Notes: generated by a model from the sequence alone, not told the origin. DNA of 64,000 bases from Roridomyces roridus (GCA_029378245.1 JARKIF010000004.1:2976001-3040000), one strand, 5' to 3'; numbered from the stretch's first letter, positions 44,173-55,960 are shown. Program-made: numbers and translations.

Positions 44173-44784
44173 ATGACGACTCCGATCTCATACTATCTCG
44201 GCAAGATTCAGGTACGCTGCTTTCTTTACACTCGGTGTATTTTTGGCCTTCTCACACCACCGGAACAGTGTCCCCCCACCCCGCGCATCCCTTACCTCGA
44301 GCTTGCACCCGGCATTTCAGACTACCTCAAGGACGTGCGGAGTGTGCGCCAACTCCCCCCGACCCCGCTTTTCCCTGTCGATTTGGAGCAACCTGGCCTT
44401 TCCTCCGTTCACACGACGCTCTTGACGGATCACATCCCCGCATCGACAACAATCACCGTCTGCGACATCGAGAACCGGGTCCTGTGCGAGGTCAACACAG
44501 GCTCTGCATGCACTGGGATGACCACAGCGGATTTCACCGAGTTTCTGCAGTACCTCGTGCAGACTCGACTCACGTCGTATTCCGACCTGTCGGTGGTGGT
44601 ACAGGAATCTGTTCGACGGTGTTTCTTGAGACGGGGCCGAAGTCTTCAAGGGTATCAGGAGTCGTCTTTCCGGGGTGCCGATCTCCTCCTTGGGAATACA
44701 CTTCTCTGGACGCTTGGGATGGATCACCGGCGGGTGTGGGTTGCCACGGTCGACAGGCCGCGGGGTTCGCATCTGTGGGCGTAA
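44173..44784 (+). CDS. Unknown protein Y (copy 1, final exons)
   Basis: Exons 44173-44211 and 44269-44784 (57-nt GT...AG intron) give 184 residues from the ATG MTTPISYYLGKIQ. The body contains PRIPYLELAPGISDYL, LFPVDLEQPGLSSVHTTLL, CEVNTGSACTGM and LLLGNTLLWTLGMDHRR. I recognise no domain. The paralogue at 52.4-53.0 kb keeps the length almost unchanged and most substitutions are conservative, which supports coding. The upstream exons may have belonged to the same transcript before the TIR insertion. Confidence 0.55.
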   Translation: MTTPISYYLGKIQVRCFLYTRCIFGLLTPPEQCPPTPRIPYLELAPGISDYLKDVRSVRQLPPTPLFPVDLEQPGLSSVHTTLLTDHIPASTTITVCDIENRVLCEVNTGSACTGMTTADFTEFLQYLVQTRLTSYSDLSVVVQESVRRCFLRRGRSLQGYQESSFRGADLLLGNTLLWTLGMDHRRVWVATVDRPRGSHLWA

Positions 44785-44819
44785 TGGCCTCGGTTTTCCC
44801 GAGCCAGGTCATTTAGTTA

Positions 44820-46341
44820 TTTGCTCCCGCCCTACCCCACATTCACACGCATTCACGTCCATTGTATGCTAGGTTGTTTTCTCTGCCGATACTTACTTGC
44901 GTGTTGTATCCGTTGTACAATCTATTAGCTTCTGTCTGAATACTCACACTGTGCGACAAGTACTTTCAATCCCTTTCAAGTTCAATGACCGGGGTTTCAC
45001 CGTCGGCATACGATGCTTATACCGTTCATTTCGATTCTTCAAATTCGCCAAGCGATGTCAAGAGCGCGGGATTTGAAGTTCAAGGGACCCACAGTTTGCC
45101 ATCCAGCGATATCCCACTCGGCCGGTTGATAAAAATTCACTCCCGGCGTTCAACTCCTTGAATTCCATGCGAAGTGATGAGATTCATGATTGCAATTTCG
45201 CCAAGCGTGTACCTTAAATGTCCACGGAGATGTCCTTCCTGTACGGGAGATGATGTTCTGGTCCATCTGATAGGACCATGATGCCCATCTGATAAAGATA
45301 TTTGGTACACGCGGCAACATCTTCCGGTACGGATCACATCAGATATCTGTCCAGTCGACCATGATTTGATGTACAGTTGATATGGCTTTCCTGTACAGAG
45401 TTTAAATATCTCTTGAACGGCTCATCGGCAGGGAGTGTTTTTGCAGAATAGAATGGTCCTCTATATGTGGGCTATTCAGGAAAAATATGCCGAAGGCGCT
45501 GTGCACACTTCAAGGTCTCTATTGTGTTGATTTATTGCTGGCCTCAAATCAGATCAGGAATTATGATGGGGTTGAACATTGTTGTGATGCCACACATCCT
45601 CAGGTGCCCGTCTAAGAATAGGAGAGGCTATAGGAGGCAAATTGAAACATCGTGAATTCAGATTTGTGGCTGCATTCAATGCAGAGAGTACACTAGATAG
45701 GTCATCGGCCGGAAAATGATCCTCGTGTCGAGGCTCAGCATTTTGTGCGCCAAGTGTTGTAGGCTGCCATGGCACCTCCAACGGAAAGAAAAGACCGAGT
45801 GTGATTCTGACACCGGTAGTCGACTGACAAGTCGACATCGCTGCGAGGGTCTTCCCATGATGATTTGATCTGCGCATTTGATGCCAATTTTTTGCCGAAG
45901 TAGTGAACAGGCCGGGATCAGGGCTTTTTTTATTTTTAACGAACTCCGACGACTCCATGGCGTTCAAATATGCAGTATTGGCCGTGCCGGTGCCCTGGAG
46001 AACATGCCAGATAAACTCTGTACAGGAGCGCGATGACGGAGGACAGGTCGACGATCACGGGTACCGGAAAGCGATCTCCCGGGACATTGTGTACTTTTGC
46101 TTTCGCCAAGAACAGGCTAAGCACAGCACATAATTCCAAGAACTTTCAAGAAATGAAACCAGCCCCGCGAGATCAACGTTCAACCCTGCACCTTCATGTG
46201 GACACTCTCCACCCGCCTCCGATAAAACTCCCGTTACTCCCTCAACTCCCGCTGTGTAGGCAACTCCGGCCCACATCGTCTCCTCCGTAATACTCCCTCT
46301 TGAGCTGCGCGCGGATCTGCTGGACGGAAAACCCTTCCAAG
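44820..46341. other. Intergenic, nothing recognised
   Basis: AT-rich. Several short frames but no motif or splice support. Confidence 0.35.
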
Positions 46342-47485
46342 TTATGCCGGGATCGGGTTCGCGCATTGGGGATCAAAGTCCTGCTTGCCGCAAAGCATCT
46401 TGTGTTTCGCCCAGTCTTTCTTCTGGCACTCGCTGTCGTCGAAAGGTCAGTACACACACTGGTTGGCGAACGAAATAAGACGCACCCGCTGCAGTAAAAA
46501 GTAAGCTTACATCCGCCGCACAGCTTGAGCTTGCTCCGCTCCATTATCTTTGAACACTTGCTGCAAGCGTATCTCTTGTTCGCTTTCATCTCCTTGCAGT
46601 GTGAGTTGTCGCAACAATTATCCCCCCCCATGTGCCTTGTCGTGGTGCTCCGTCGATTGAAATTTCACGAACGTCGTTGGTATGAAAGGACGACGATGCT
46701 GTCGCGCAAGCGTTTAATGAGTGCGTCTCCGGTCAGTAGTTGAGGACTCACATATATGTCAAGGAGCCCGAGGAGCGTGTCCACGATGCAGAAGTTCCTG
46801 TATAGTATGTTTGACCGAACCCAAGCTTTCAGAAGATCCGGGGCCATGGGCGAATACCGGAACTCATGGGAGACGTATGGGTGTTCGAAGAGGAAAACGT
46901 CGTGGATGTAGCGAGTACCGGTGGGACTGTGCGCCATGAGTCGCTTTAGCTGCAAGCCACCACGGTCCAGCATGAGACGAGCCGACGATCCATGGCAAAA
47001 ACACTCACCAGGTTTATGAAATTATACTCTCCATCGCCAATGAGCCCTTCGATCCTTAGCTCCGGACAAAGAAGCCGAAGGTTGTCCGCAGGGCACGCAC
47101 ACGAACCGCGATACAGCGCCTCCAACGCGAACTCGCGCTTCCTTTCCACACTCAAAGCACCCCAATGCTTCTCAAAACTCCCAAAACGAATGTCCTTAAG
47201 CGCAAGCTCGATCACATCACTCTCAGTCTTCATGAGCTCCTCTGTGCGCCCCGCGATTTCGAGGTTCTGAAACTGAATTGTATGGCACTTCCATTGAGCG
47301 GCGGGGAGGTCTTCTATGCGTGGTCCGCCGTATTTGAAAGAATCGTACTTCAGAGCCAGCTCCGTCTCAAACCACATGTTCCAGCCCACCCTGTCGGTGT
47401 GCCTGTCCGGACGCGGAGGAGGCTGCCGGCGGGCAGGACGGCGAGGTTGAGACTTACGGCCGGGGACGTGAGTGCGGGGTGGCAT
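46342..47485 (-). CDS. MYND-type zinc finger protein
   Basis: Exons 47009-47485, 46752-46949, 46487-46698 and 46342-46432 (978 nt) encode 325 residues. The C-terminus carries a MYND finger: CSKCSKIMERSKLKLCGGC, then FYCSGECQKKDWAKHKMLC, with the Cys/His spacing complete only after removing the 54-nt intron 46433-46486. Upstream is a helical region (LKDIRFGSFEKHWGAL, RLMAHSPTGTRYIHDVFLFEHPYV) typical of Agaricomycete MYND proteins. The first 37 residues are Arg/Pro-rich and may be a mis-chosen start; ATG at MWFETELAL is an alternative. The protein ends soon after the finger, shorter than relatives I recall. MYND domains mediate protein interaction; the role here is unknown. Confidence 0.8.
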
Positions 47486-47559
47486 GGGCGGGGTGCGCTG
47501 ACTGGGGACGGGCGGGGAGAATAGTCGGTCGTGGTGGTGATGAAAGGCAAAAGAGGCAC

Positions 47560-48164
47560 GTTTTTTTCACTGTGGCCGAGTTTGGTCTCTGACTCGGAGC
47601 TCTCAGCTGATCCGGCTTACAAACGACTACTGTAGTATTTCGTTCAATTCGAATGGCAGTTCGACGTGTGACATTCGAATACGAATGGAACCTTTCGTAT
47701 GCGACGGCCGGCATCGCCCAAAAAGGAAATTTGATCACGATTTGATCTCGGCTAAGCTCGGCATTGTTCGGCAGGCGAAAAATTTGGTCTGTGACCCTGT
47801 GACATGCGAAATTTTCCGTATAAAAAAGTCTGTGTGACCCGTGACCATACGAATTGAATGAAATACTACTTACAGTACCTCACTACCGATGCCTCAAGAA
47901 GCAAACATTAAGATTCAGAGGATAGCTAAGTAAGGACGGCGATAAGATGTTGGAACCTCCCGCACAAATTTGAACTCTCATAGCCGGATTTCTCTCTGCC
48001 TTCTTCTTTGCTTCTTCTACCCAATGCAGTACGCCTTTGCAATGGGAAGCGCCGGAGTAGTTTTTCCCCAGACCTTAAGCTGCTCAGTGCTGTTGAACGC
48101 AAGGGGGCATCGGGATCCGAATTTCGGATATAGGGTCTAAAAGTTTTTTTCGACCCTTGGCTGG

Positions 48165-48165
<1 letters not shown>
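47560..48165. other. Intergenic, nothing recognised
   Basis: Contains repeated cgaatt/aattcg-rich stretches; no gene. Confidence 0.3.

Positions 48166-48195
<30 letters not shown>
48166..48195. repeat. 30-nt homopolymeric C tract
   Basis: Thirty uninterrupted C, followed by TCCCCTCC. It is preceded by aaagtttttttcgacccttggctgga, which resembles the sequence before the second C tract at 48567. Its length may be inexact in the assembly. Confidence 0.9.
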
Positions 48196-48198
<3 letters not shown>

Positions 48199-48566
48199 CC
48201 TCCTATATAAGGCAGATCATTCCCACGATCATCTGATTTGCCGGTGGTCCGAGCCATCCACGGCTCCCAACCATACAAAAAATATCGATTACAAGCTTGT
48301 TGGAGGGCCCCAGTGTCAATCAGACCCATCTCACGTCTGCCTGAGCAATGATCCACTTGTTTTCTGTGGGAATGTCTTGTCAGGACAGGCTGTATTATGT
48401 AATATATCAGTCCCAATTTGGAAATTTCGATCAATTCAAAGTTCTGGCGGTTGGGAGGCTACCCTGAGTGGTTATAGCACAATCTGAACTGGTAAAATGG
48501 TGTTTACATGCTCCAAAACACCTTTACTAATATACAGGTAGAAGTTTTTTTCGAGCCCGCTCGGGA

Positions 48567-48587
48567 CCCCCCCCCCCCCCCTCCCCC
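48567..48587. repeat. Second C tract (C15 T C5)
   Basis: Preceded by gaagtttttttcgagcccgctcggga, a relative of the flank of the first tract. This suggests two copies of one short element. Confidence 0.85.
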
Positions 48588-48818
48588 GGTACAAATTTTT
48601 GATCCCGGTGCCCCCTTGGTCGAACGAGCAGCCAATCTGTGTTCACTGTGGGGTATTTTCTCTTCCTTTTGCTCCACCACCTCGCCCACCAAGTTCTCTT
48701 ACTTCGTTAGAGTTCACGGACGCCTTAGGCGTTTTATCTCTCATTGGACAGGGTTCCAGCTCCGAATCAAGGTAAACACGGCTGAATTCCCTGCGGATTT
48801 GGGGACTATTCTACTGAT

Positions 48819-49632
48819 TCAATACATCAAAGTTGTTTTGACCTTGTCAGCGCCATTGTACGCCAACCAAGACGGACGCGCGATGAGCTCGTTATACCAC
48901 CTGCGACGAGGCCCAGGGTCAATTGCCAACTCGATATCAATGGATTCACAAAGCCACTAACCGCGAAACGTTCGGCCACTTGTTCATGATGTCGTTCTCA
49001 CCGGAAGTTGCGAGCGGTGCGTAGGGCAGATGAAAGAGATCCGCGAGGGTAAGGGTCTAGCGGTGCATCAGCTGCGATGCATAGCCTGATAAAGCCGTCA
49101 AATGGACGTACCTCCCCCGCCAGATAACGCTGCTTCCCGAGGATGGCATCATACGCCTCGAGTTTCTTGTCCAGAATCGCGAGGTTGGTGTCGAGCACCG
49201 TCTTGTCAACGGTCATGTTGTACACCTTGGCCTTGAATAACTCAAGCCCCGCTTTGCTCGCATAGGGTTCAAAGTTGTTCAGCTCCACTGAAGCGGCCTG
49301 CTCGAACCGCGCGTGTGCCTTGGGCTCGGTCGGTATGAGACCCGAGGTAGGGCCGTACGTGGCCGCAATGTATCGGCAGATTGCGCGCGTTTCGTACAGC
49401 TCAAAGCCGTTGTCGTCCTATGCATCAAGTCAGACTTATGACCTAAGACAGGGGAATGACGTACGATGTAAGGGATCTGTCCAAATGGTTGGTGCTCGAG
49501 GTATGCTGGGGTCTTTATGCTCGCGAGGTCGACCGGGACGAGCTCAAAGGGGACCTTGAGTTCGTGAAGGACCGTGGCGACACGCCGCGTGCAGGTGGCC
49601 TGGCTTTGGCCGTAGAGCTTGAGTACTGCCAT
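48819..49632 (-). CDS. Glutathione S-transferase, phi-like (copy 2)
   Basis: Exons 49465-49632, 49112-49417, 48962-49056 and 48819-48900 (651 nt) encode 216 residues. It has the same signatures as copy 1: LKLYGQSQATCTRRVATVL, PFGQIPYI, ELYETRAICRYIAATYGPTSG and TLADLFHLPYAPLA, ending RPSWLAYNGADK. One intron of copy 1 is missing here. The TATA box is at 49674-49680. The gene is intact and inverted relative to copy 1. Cytosolic glutathione conjugation is inferred from the family. Confidence 0.92.
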
Positions 49633-49673
49633 GGAAGGGAAGTGCCTCTGGATTTAGGAGGAGGCTTCGCGCT

Positions 49674-49680
49674 CCTTATA
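49674..49680 (-). promoter_or_regulatory. TATA box of the second GST gene
   Basis: TATAAGG on the minus strand, 42 bp upstream of the ATG at 49632. Confidence 0.45.
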
Positions 49681-50039
49681 AACTGGAGTCTCGCATTAGT
49701 AAATTGGATTACCCTGCGTTGAGTCAGGATTCGATTACAAACGGTGTCTTATTCTTGGTTCATGGCGTGTTCATGAACTTGTCATCTGTAAACCGTTGCC
49801 GCCGTCTGCCGTATGGGCCTGGGAACTGAATTTTGCGCTCAAAGTCCTTCCTTGCATCTTTCGGTCGGCATGCCGCACCTGCCGGGAGGAGTCAGTTGCT
49901 GCCAAGTTGCTGCCCGTGTGATCTCTCAAGTGCTCAGCCACATAGAGATGTTACATATGGGAAGCCGGTGGGTGTTTTGTTGAGCAGGCCAAATCTAAGT
50001 CGAGCGGATGTTAAGGGGAATGTGAGGAGCAGAAGTGAA

Positions 50040-50450
50040 GGATGCCCGCACTTCCAGTAGCTTTCAAGAAACGCGCCGAGGTGGAGAAATGCGTGGGGGA
50101 TGCCCGTGGCTTGAATGCGTTCTTTGATTGCGGGTTTGGCTGAGAGACATATTCAATATTTCTACCCCCAGGAACCAGCCGGAAAGCTTACATTCATACT
50201 GCAAGCAATTTGCGTACTTGCCAGAGATTTGCTTGATACTTGGCAGAGAGCTGCACCCCGTCGCCCGATCAGAACACAAATCATCCGAAAGGAAGAAGTC
50301 GAACGCACGTAAAAACAATGAACTTGATCCTGCCAACTTCTTTCGCCGTGCCAGCGATATTTCTCCTCTGCGTAACCTCATCCTGAATCACGCCGTCAAC
50401 GCGTCAACCTCGACGGGCATGATCGGCGCGGTAACCTTCAAGTAAATAGT
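50040..50450 (-). pseudogene. Decayed NmrA-like gene (copy 2, N-terminus missing)
   Basis: Minus-strand pieces are VTAPIMPVEVDA, VIQDEVTQRRNIAGTAKEVGR, KQISGKYAN and AIKERIQATGIPHAFLHLGAFLESYWK. The last is a good match to the NmrA-like 'IKERIRASGIPHTFL' block. Frames shift between pieces and the Rossmann N-terminus present in copy 1 is absent. Confidence 0.5.
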
Positions 50451-52017
50451 CGGCAACCCGCAGACTCCAAAGTGCAGCGCAAGATAAACTGAACTGACCT
50501 TAAAAACTACCAGACATCGGCCAGAAGAAGACCTTGAGGCTTGAATTTTTGAAATGACTGTAAGGGGCAAGTTGAGGACAAGAGCTGTTACCGACCAACG
50601 CGTGACTTGATTTCTGATCATGATAATCAACTGCTTACATAACTCGACACTCCTTTCTCCTCCACCAATCCACTCGGTCTCCACTCATTCGTCCGCATTC
50701 AAGAGTCTCCAGTCGGCGCTTTCCCCCTTCCTGGTTTCTCTTTCCACTCTCGGGTGCATCCAACATCAAACGGTCGGCATCCATCTCCACGTCATCCTGA
50801 CTTGCCTGAAAATAATTATGACAGAAACACTCGCGCACCAAGTTGGTCTGCTCCCGCGTGGCGCTACACAGCACCGGAGATGACCGCAAGCCGACGACAC
50901 TAGTCGCCGTGTCCGGCCTGGTCTCCGTCCTTTTCGTGTTCCCCTTCGCTGCGAATCAAGCTTCCCAGACCGCCGACCGGGTGCCAATGTCAATACGCAT
51001 GCGCAGTGTTTATCTAGATCTCGTACGTATGTATGGTGGCGTTCTTCTTTGTGTCGCACGCAATTGGGACGTGAATGCATACGCTTCCGGATGGTCGCCG
51101 ACTACTTCACGGCCGCCAACTTCCGTGTCCCACCCTACCGACGGCTAGATCATTTGCAATCTCGGCATCACCCGTCGGCGAAATACCAGGTGCCGTCGAG
51201 TCTGACGCCGGCGACGGGGCTTTGTGTAATGATTAATGGACGGCCGTCGCTAATCTTCACGTGGGTCTACTTTTAACTTGGTTCGCGGTACGCTGTGTGT
51301 ATATCTAGGCAGCATCATACGCGCCGGGCCCGCCGTCGGCGAAATACAAGCTCTATCTGTTCAGTCCTGCGGCCTTATTGCAGTCGTCTCTCACCATTCT
51401 CAGTTGATAATGGACCGCCGTCGCTAATCTTCTTGTTTGTCTACTTGTAATTTGTTCCAGGTACGTTGTATACACGCCGGCCCCGATACTTCACTGGGGG
51501 ATCGTGGACTCTGTCTCGTATTTTCATTCGGGTTTACGAGACCTGCATTGGCTTCATCGCCATCTTCGCCGGGGCAACCCTTGCAGAAGATGATGTCACC
51601 CGGGGCGACATATCCGTTGTCTCGGGCACTGTACTGCTTTCCAGGTCGCCGAAGGCTGAATTCTCGACAACTCACGGCATTCATGCAGCCTTCCCCATCC
51701 GAAATGCTATGTGCCGCATTCTCCGCCTGCGTTCTGGGTCCATTTTGCCGTATTCGTCTTCCACGTGGGATCTGGACACTGAATCGGAACTTGCCGTCGC
51801 GGTCCATAGGTGCTCTTTGTGTGGAAACGGGCCCAGAGAAGTGGCTTTTCCCCATTTGTTTGGTGGCACCTCAGATTCTCCCGCTGTTTGTTTATCTTGA
51901 GCTTCGGATGGATAGGATACAAATACGACTGCAATACTGTGGTGCCCTTGCACACTCCCTTCATCACATCCACCTCAGATATCCTGCCCTCCACCCTCTC
52001 GCCCTTCAAAACTCACC

Positions 52018-52362
52018 ATGCCTGTCAAGTCCCACTCGAATTGGTCCTATGTGCGTGCTATAAGCATCCTCCGTCGACCTGGTTACTGATCCGCACTGGT
52101 CTTACAGACCGCCAGCTACGAACCCGGAGCCTCTCGTACGGTACGTGGAGGTTAACTCTACCTCCGCTCCCCCGGAATCCTGACCTGCCGCAGGTCCTCA
52201 CCATTCAAACGGTGGTATGTGCCATGTGGGATGCCATGCGAGAACCGTTCTTCATTCGAGCCCATGTAGCCAAGACACGTCCAACGACGGGGGCCTGTGA
52301 GTTATGCGTGTCCTGCGGGCTCAAGGCTAATGTGCGTTCAGCCCACCGTCGCGTCAATGCAG
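52018..52362 (+). CDS. 5' exons of locus Y (copy 2)
   Basis: Exons 52018-52050, 52108-52140 and 52194-52362 begin MPVKSHSNWSY and end with a CELCVSCG double CxxC-like motif and RSAHRRVNA. Introns are GT...AG. How this joins the downstream exon at 52417-52993 is unclear: simple splicing gives the wrong frame, so it may be a separate short gene. Confidence 0.45.
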
Positions 52363-52377
52363 GTAAGTAATTATACC

Positions 52378-52993
52378 GTAACTACCCCGATCTCATACCA
52401 TCCCGGCAAGATTCAGGTACGCTTCTGTCTTGACGTTGTTTATTTTTGGTCTTCTGACACCACCGGAACAGTGTCCGCCCGCCCCGCGCATCCCTTACCT
52501 CGACCTTGCACCCTGCATTTCAGACTACCTCCTCGAGGACGTGCGTAGTGTGCGCCAACTCCCCCCGACCCCGCTCTTCCCTGTCGATTTGGAGCATCCC
52601 GGCCTTTCCTCCGTGCACACGACACTCCTTACGGATCACATTCCCGCATTGACGACAATTTCCGTCCGCGACGTCAAGAACCGGGTCCTGTGCGAGGTTA
52701 ATACAGGCTCTGCATGCCCTGGGATGACCACAGCGGACTTCACCGAGTTTCTGCAGTATCTCGTGCAGACTCGACTCACCTCGTACTCCGACTTGTCGGG
52801 GGTGGTGCATGCATCCGGTCGACCGTGTTTCTTGGGACGGGGCCGGGCTCTTGGGTATCAGGAGCCTTTCCGGGGTGCCGATCTCCTCCTTGGGAATACC
52901 CTTCTATGGACGCTTGGGATGGATCATCGGCGGGCATGGGTTGCCACGGTCGACAGGCCGCGGGGTTCGCATCTGTGGGCGTCATGGTCTTGA
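52378..52993 (+). CDS. Unknown protein Y (copy 2, final exons)
   Basis: The last exon is 52472-52993, preceded by a 55-nt GT...AG intron (52417-52471) and a short exon reading TTPISYHPGKIQ. The codon aligning with the copy-1 ATG is GTA here, so translation must start upstream or the start is lost. Conserved blocks as in copy 1 (SVHTTLLTDHIP, MTTADFTEFLQYLVQTRLTSYSDLS, LLLGNTLLWTLGMDHRR). Confidence 0.5.
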
Positions 52994-53376
52994 TTTCGCT
53001 GAGCTATGCCATTCAGTTATCTGTATGCTATGTAGCCTCAACCCTGTTCACTCCATTGTATATACATAGGGCTTTAACTTACCAATACCTGCAGACTGTG
53101 CTGTCTTGATATATTGTCTTTTCTATAACAGGGTCTGAATCTAGTCACATTTCGTGGAACAAAATTCAGCTCGACAAGAGAAGCCTCCGCTTCGCTCCGG
53201 CAAGTGCATTGATACCACCACGGGCAGACGCACGCATACAACGGTGTACATTACTTGAATCCAAACACTCCTTACATGGGACTGAAATTTGGTTCGCTTG
53301 GAAGAGGATGGATTAAACTGTGGAGAATGCTGAAATAAGGTGGAAAGCGGGTTGTAGAGCGGCAAAAATGAGGATT

Positions 53377-53473
53377 AGCCCACCGCGAGGGTCGAACTCG
53401 CAGCCTTCAGATATCCAAGGGATTGAAAACCCGCCTAAGAGTCTGACGCTCTATCCGATTGAGCTAGGCGGGC
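53377..53473 (-). tRNA. tRNA-Lys (anticodon CTT) with 23-nt intron
   Basis: The mature sequence matches the gene at 36830 except that acceptor pair 4 is C-G here. The intron at 53413-53435 differs in sequence and length, so the genes have diverged mainly in the intron. Confidence 0.93.
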
Positions 53474-53479
53474 TTAAGC

Positions 53480-54020
53480 GTCGGCCAAAGATTGATGCTC
53501 CGGCCGCGGCGGGGACTATCGCTCATTGGAATACGCATCAGACGGCGGCGCGCGTCGGTCCCTGATGCAGATAAGGACCGATGCACCGGTACGAAAGACA
53601 GTAGATGGCGCTGAACCACGTCCGGAGGCGCTATCAACAAATTGAGAGACAAACATGAAGGTCGTCCGTTCCCAGATTACAGCAACAGCTCCGTGCAGAC
53701 AGAAAACCCACTCTGGATCGGCGGCTCTGAGGAAAACGAAATCGTGCCCACAGATGTTAGTTAATCGAGACGGTTATCCGTGCCAATTACTCATCCTGCC
53801 GGTCTCATATATGCACCACAGCTTTAAGTAGATCTCTTCCCGCGGCTTGGCGTGAAATCCGAGAGCCTAGGGTTGATCAGTCATGAGATTCAACCGTTCG
53901 ATTCGCGCCGAGGTCCAACATTTCACATAGTCACTCCTTTTTGAGTCTCCCCTTTCAATTGAGCTTTTATCGCCATACCAGTCCTTTAACTCGAGAATGA
54001 AGAACATTGAGTAATATACT
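53480..54020. other. Intergenic, nothing recognised
   Basis: No supported frame. Confidence 0.35.
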
Positions 54021-54024
54021 TCGC

Positions 54025-55426
54025 TTACTCCATCATCCTCGGCTCAAACCATCCGTCCTCAGCACGATAGGCAACCTCCTCCCTGGGCACCATCTCGCCG
54101 TACAAATACGGCGGTATAACACTCCCGCGCAAAGCCAAGAAGATGGTCAACGCAATCCCCCGGTACTCCGCCGCGGCGCGCTTGACCCGCTCCCGGCGAT
54201 CGGCACGCGCCATAAGGCTCTGGTCCATATCGCTGCCCCAGCGAGTGGAGGGCGAGAAGACGACGTCGAGATGACGTAACGAGGGGAGGCATTTGTGGAG
54301 CTCGCGTGGGGGGAGGAGGGATAGAATCCGAGCTGGCTTCTCGACCTCACCCTCGCGGGTTTCTCCGCCGGCGTCCAGCACGTCTCCTTGGTCGTGTCGG
54401 ATGACACGCAGGCGGCGTAAATTGGGCGGCGCGTCTGATGAGAGAAGGATCGAGAACAGTAGAGAGGCGGCTCCGTCCACGGTGAGGGTCCGTAGTTCCG
54501 TGAAGTCCCGAAGGCTCGAAGCAGAGGGGATGGAGACGATGGACGTGTCATCCGCGTCGTATACGGCGCGCTTGTCATACCAGGTGAATTGCTCGAGTGA
54601 GTGGCATTGCTGACGTAGAGCATCTAGCTGCTGCTCCACGGAGGCTGCGGGTCGAGTTGAGCCACAGCTATGGTGACGCAGGCCACCGAGGAGGCACGAT
54701 TGGAGTGCACGGGGCAGGGAGAGCACGGCGATGAGTCCTTTATGCGTGACGAAGCATTCGATGAGTTCGAGGTGGGTCAAGCGCGTGGTGCCAGCGAGGC
54801 CGGCGAGTTCCTCAGTGAGATCGTCATCCAAGACAGCGCACGAGATGGTGAGACTCTGGAGAGACGGGAGTGTGAGGATGGTCTTGACCTCGCTGAGTAT
54901 CCAGAAACGACTGCCGACACCACACCAGTGGATCGTCACTGCAGCCGTATGTTAGCCAGATGATTCATGACTCGACGGAGGACTCACACGACTGGAGGTT
55001 CTGCAGCCCGACTCCACGCTGGGAATCGAGAAACATCTCGTGATATCCCTCCATCAGTTGGCCCCACCGCGTGGAATTTGACCGCCACAAGCCATAATTC
55101 GCGAATGGGCTCTCAATCGCCAACGTGCGGAGCTGCGTCATCGCGCCAATGAGCGGCGTCAACACTTCGAGGCGCTCATTCTCGTATTCGATAGGCCGAA
55201 GGTTGACATCCTGGACAAGGGCGATGCGATTCTGCTGCAGGACTGCGGCGAGACGCACAGCCTGGGAACCGGTAGTGACGAGGACGGCGCGGTAAAGAAC
55301 CGGCTCGGCGAGCGCGCGGGCGACTTTGCAGGTGAGTATGAGAGTGCGCAGCGACGGTGCATCTTGGATGGCGTCTACGACGTGCAGGAGGAGCTCTGGA
55401 GGCAATGAGAGTAGAGACGAGGCCAT
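54025..55426 (-). CDS. F-box/LRR-like protein
   Basis: Exons 54988-55426 and 54025-54938 (49-nt GT...AG intron; 1353 nt) encode 450 residues. The N-terminal F-box-like block is LLSLPPELLLHVVDAIQDAPSLRTLILTCKVARALAEPVLYR. Leu-rich strands follow (LRTLAIESPF, LPSLQSLTISCAVL, TRLTHLELIECF, LPSLRHLDVVFSP). The start at 55426 places the F-box at residue 3. Probable SCF adaptor. Confidence 0.75.
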
Positions 55427-55429
55427 GTG

Positions 55430-55955
55430 ATATGAATCTCGGTGATCCGAGCTGCCAAGGAACTGGATCGGCAATCACACCAAAGAAACACATCAATTCA
55501 ACACCAACTCTCTTGGTTGATTTTGGATATTTTCTCGAGATCCACGACAAATTCACCGGTACTCACTGCTCGGCTGACGTCAAATTTCCGAGAAAACCCG
55601 GGCGTTGTGGTCGCGAAATGACTGCCCCGTAGACTCGTGAGGCCGACGAATGCGTACGCGCGTATCGAGCATTTTAGTTCAACTGCTGCCTCTTCTGAAC
55701 TCCAGGGCGAACAGATGGTACTAACCTTGACAGTTAGTCTTTGGTTAGTCTCGATGCCGATGTTACGGTGCCATAGATTTCGTCAAGAGTTCACCCACGG
55801 GCATGAACCGAACCACGGAGCGTACCAGTGCATTATCGATACAGTTGAATCCAGAGCCAAACACCGAGGACCCGGCTTCATTCCGCTAAAAATCGCACCA
55901 CAAAACAGATCCGAGGGCGAGCAAATCGGTTGAGCGGAGTCTGAATTCATTCAAG
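55430..55955. other. Intergenic upstream of hydrophobin 1
   Basis: No supported gene. Holds the promoter of the 56008 gene at its right end. Confidence 0.4.
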
Positions 55956-55960
55956 ACCGA

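Larger units (their letters stand above)
40195..44820. repeat. Segmental duplication, copy 1 (NmrA-like relic to gene Y)
   Basis: Collinear with 50040-53000 in the same orientation. Matching landmarks are the NmrA-like relic, gcattcaNaagtctc...gggcgcatccaacatcaa (41936/50695), tgtggaaacgggcccagagaag (42867/51820), gtgcgtgctataagcatcc (43091/52051) and the final Y exon. Identity in the Y exon is roughly 85-90%. Copy 1 is longer because of the 743-bp insertion at 43363 and extra sequence at about 40500-41860. Confidence 0.8.
50040..53000. repeat. Segmental duplication, copy 2
   Basis: Collinear with 40195-44820. It lacks the CACTA-like insertion and part of the NmrA-adjacent sequence. Confidence 0.8.
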
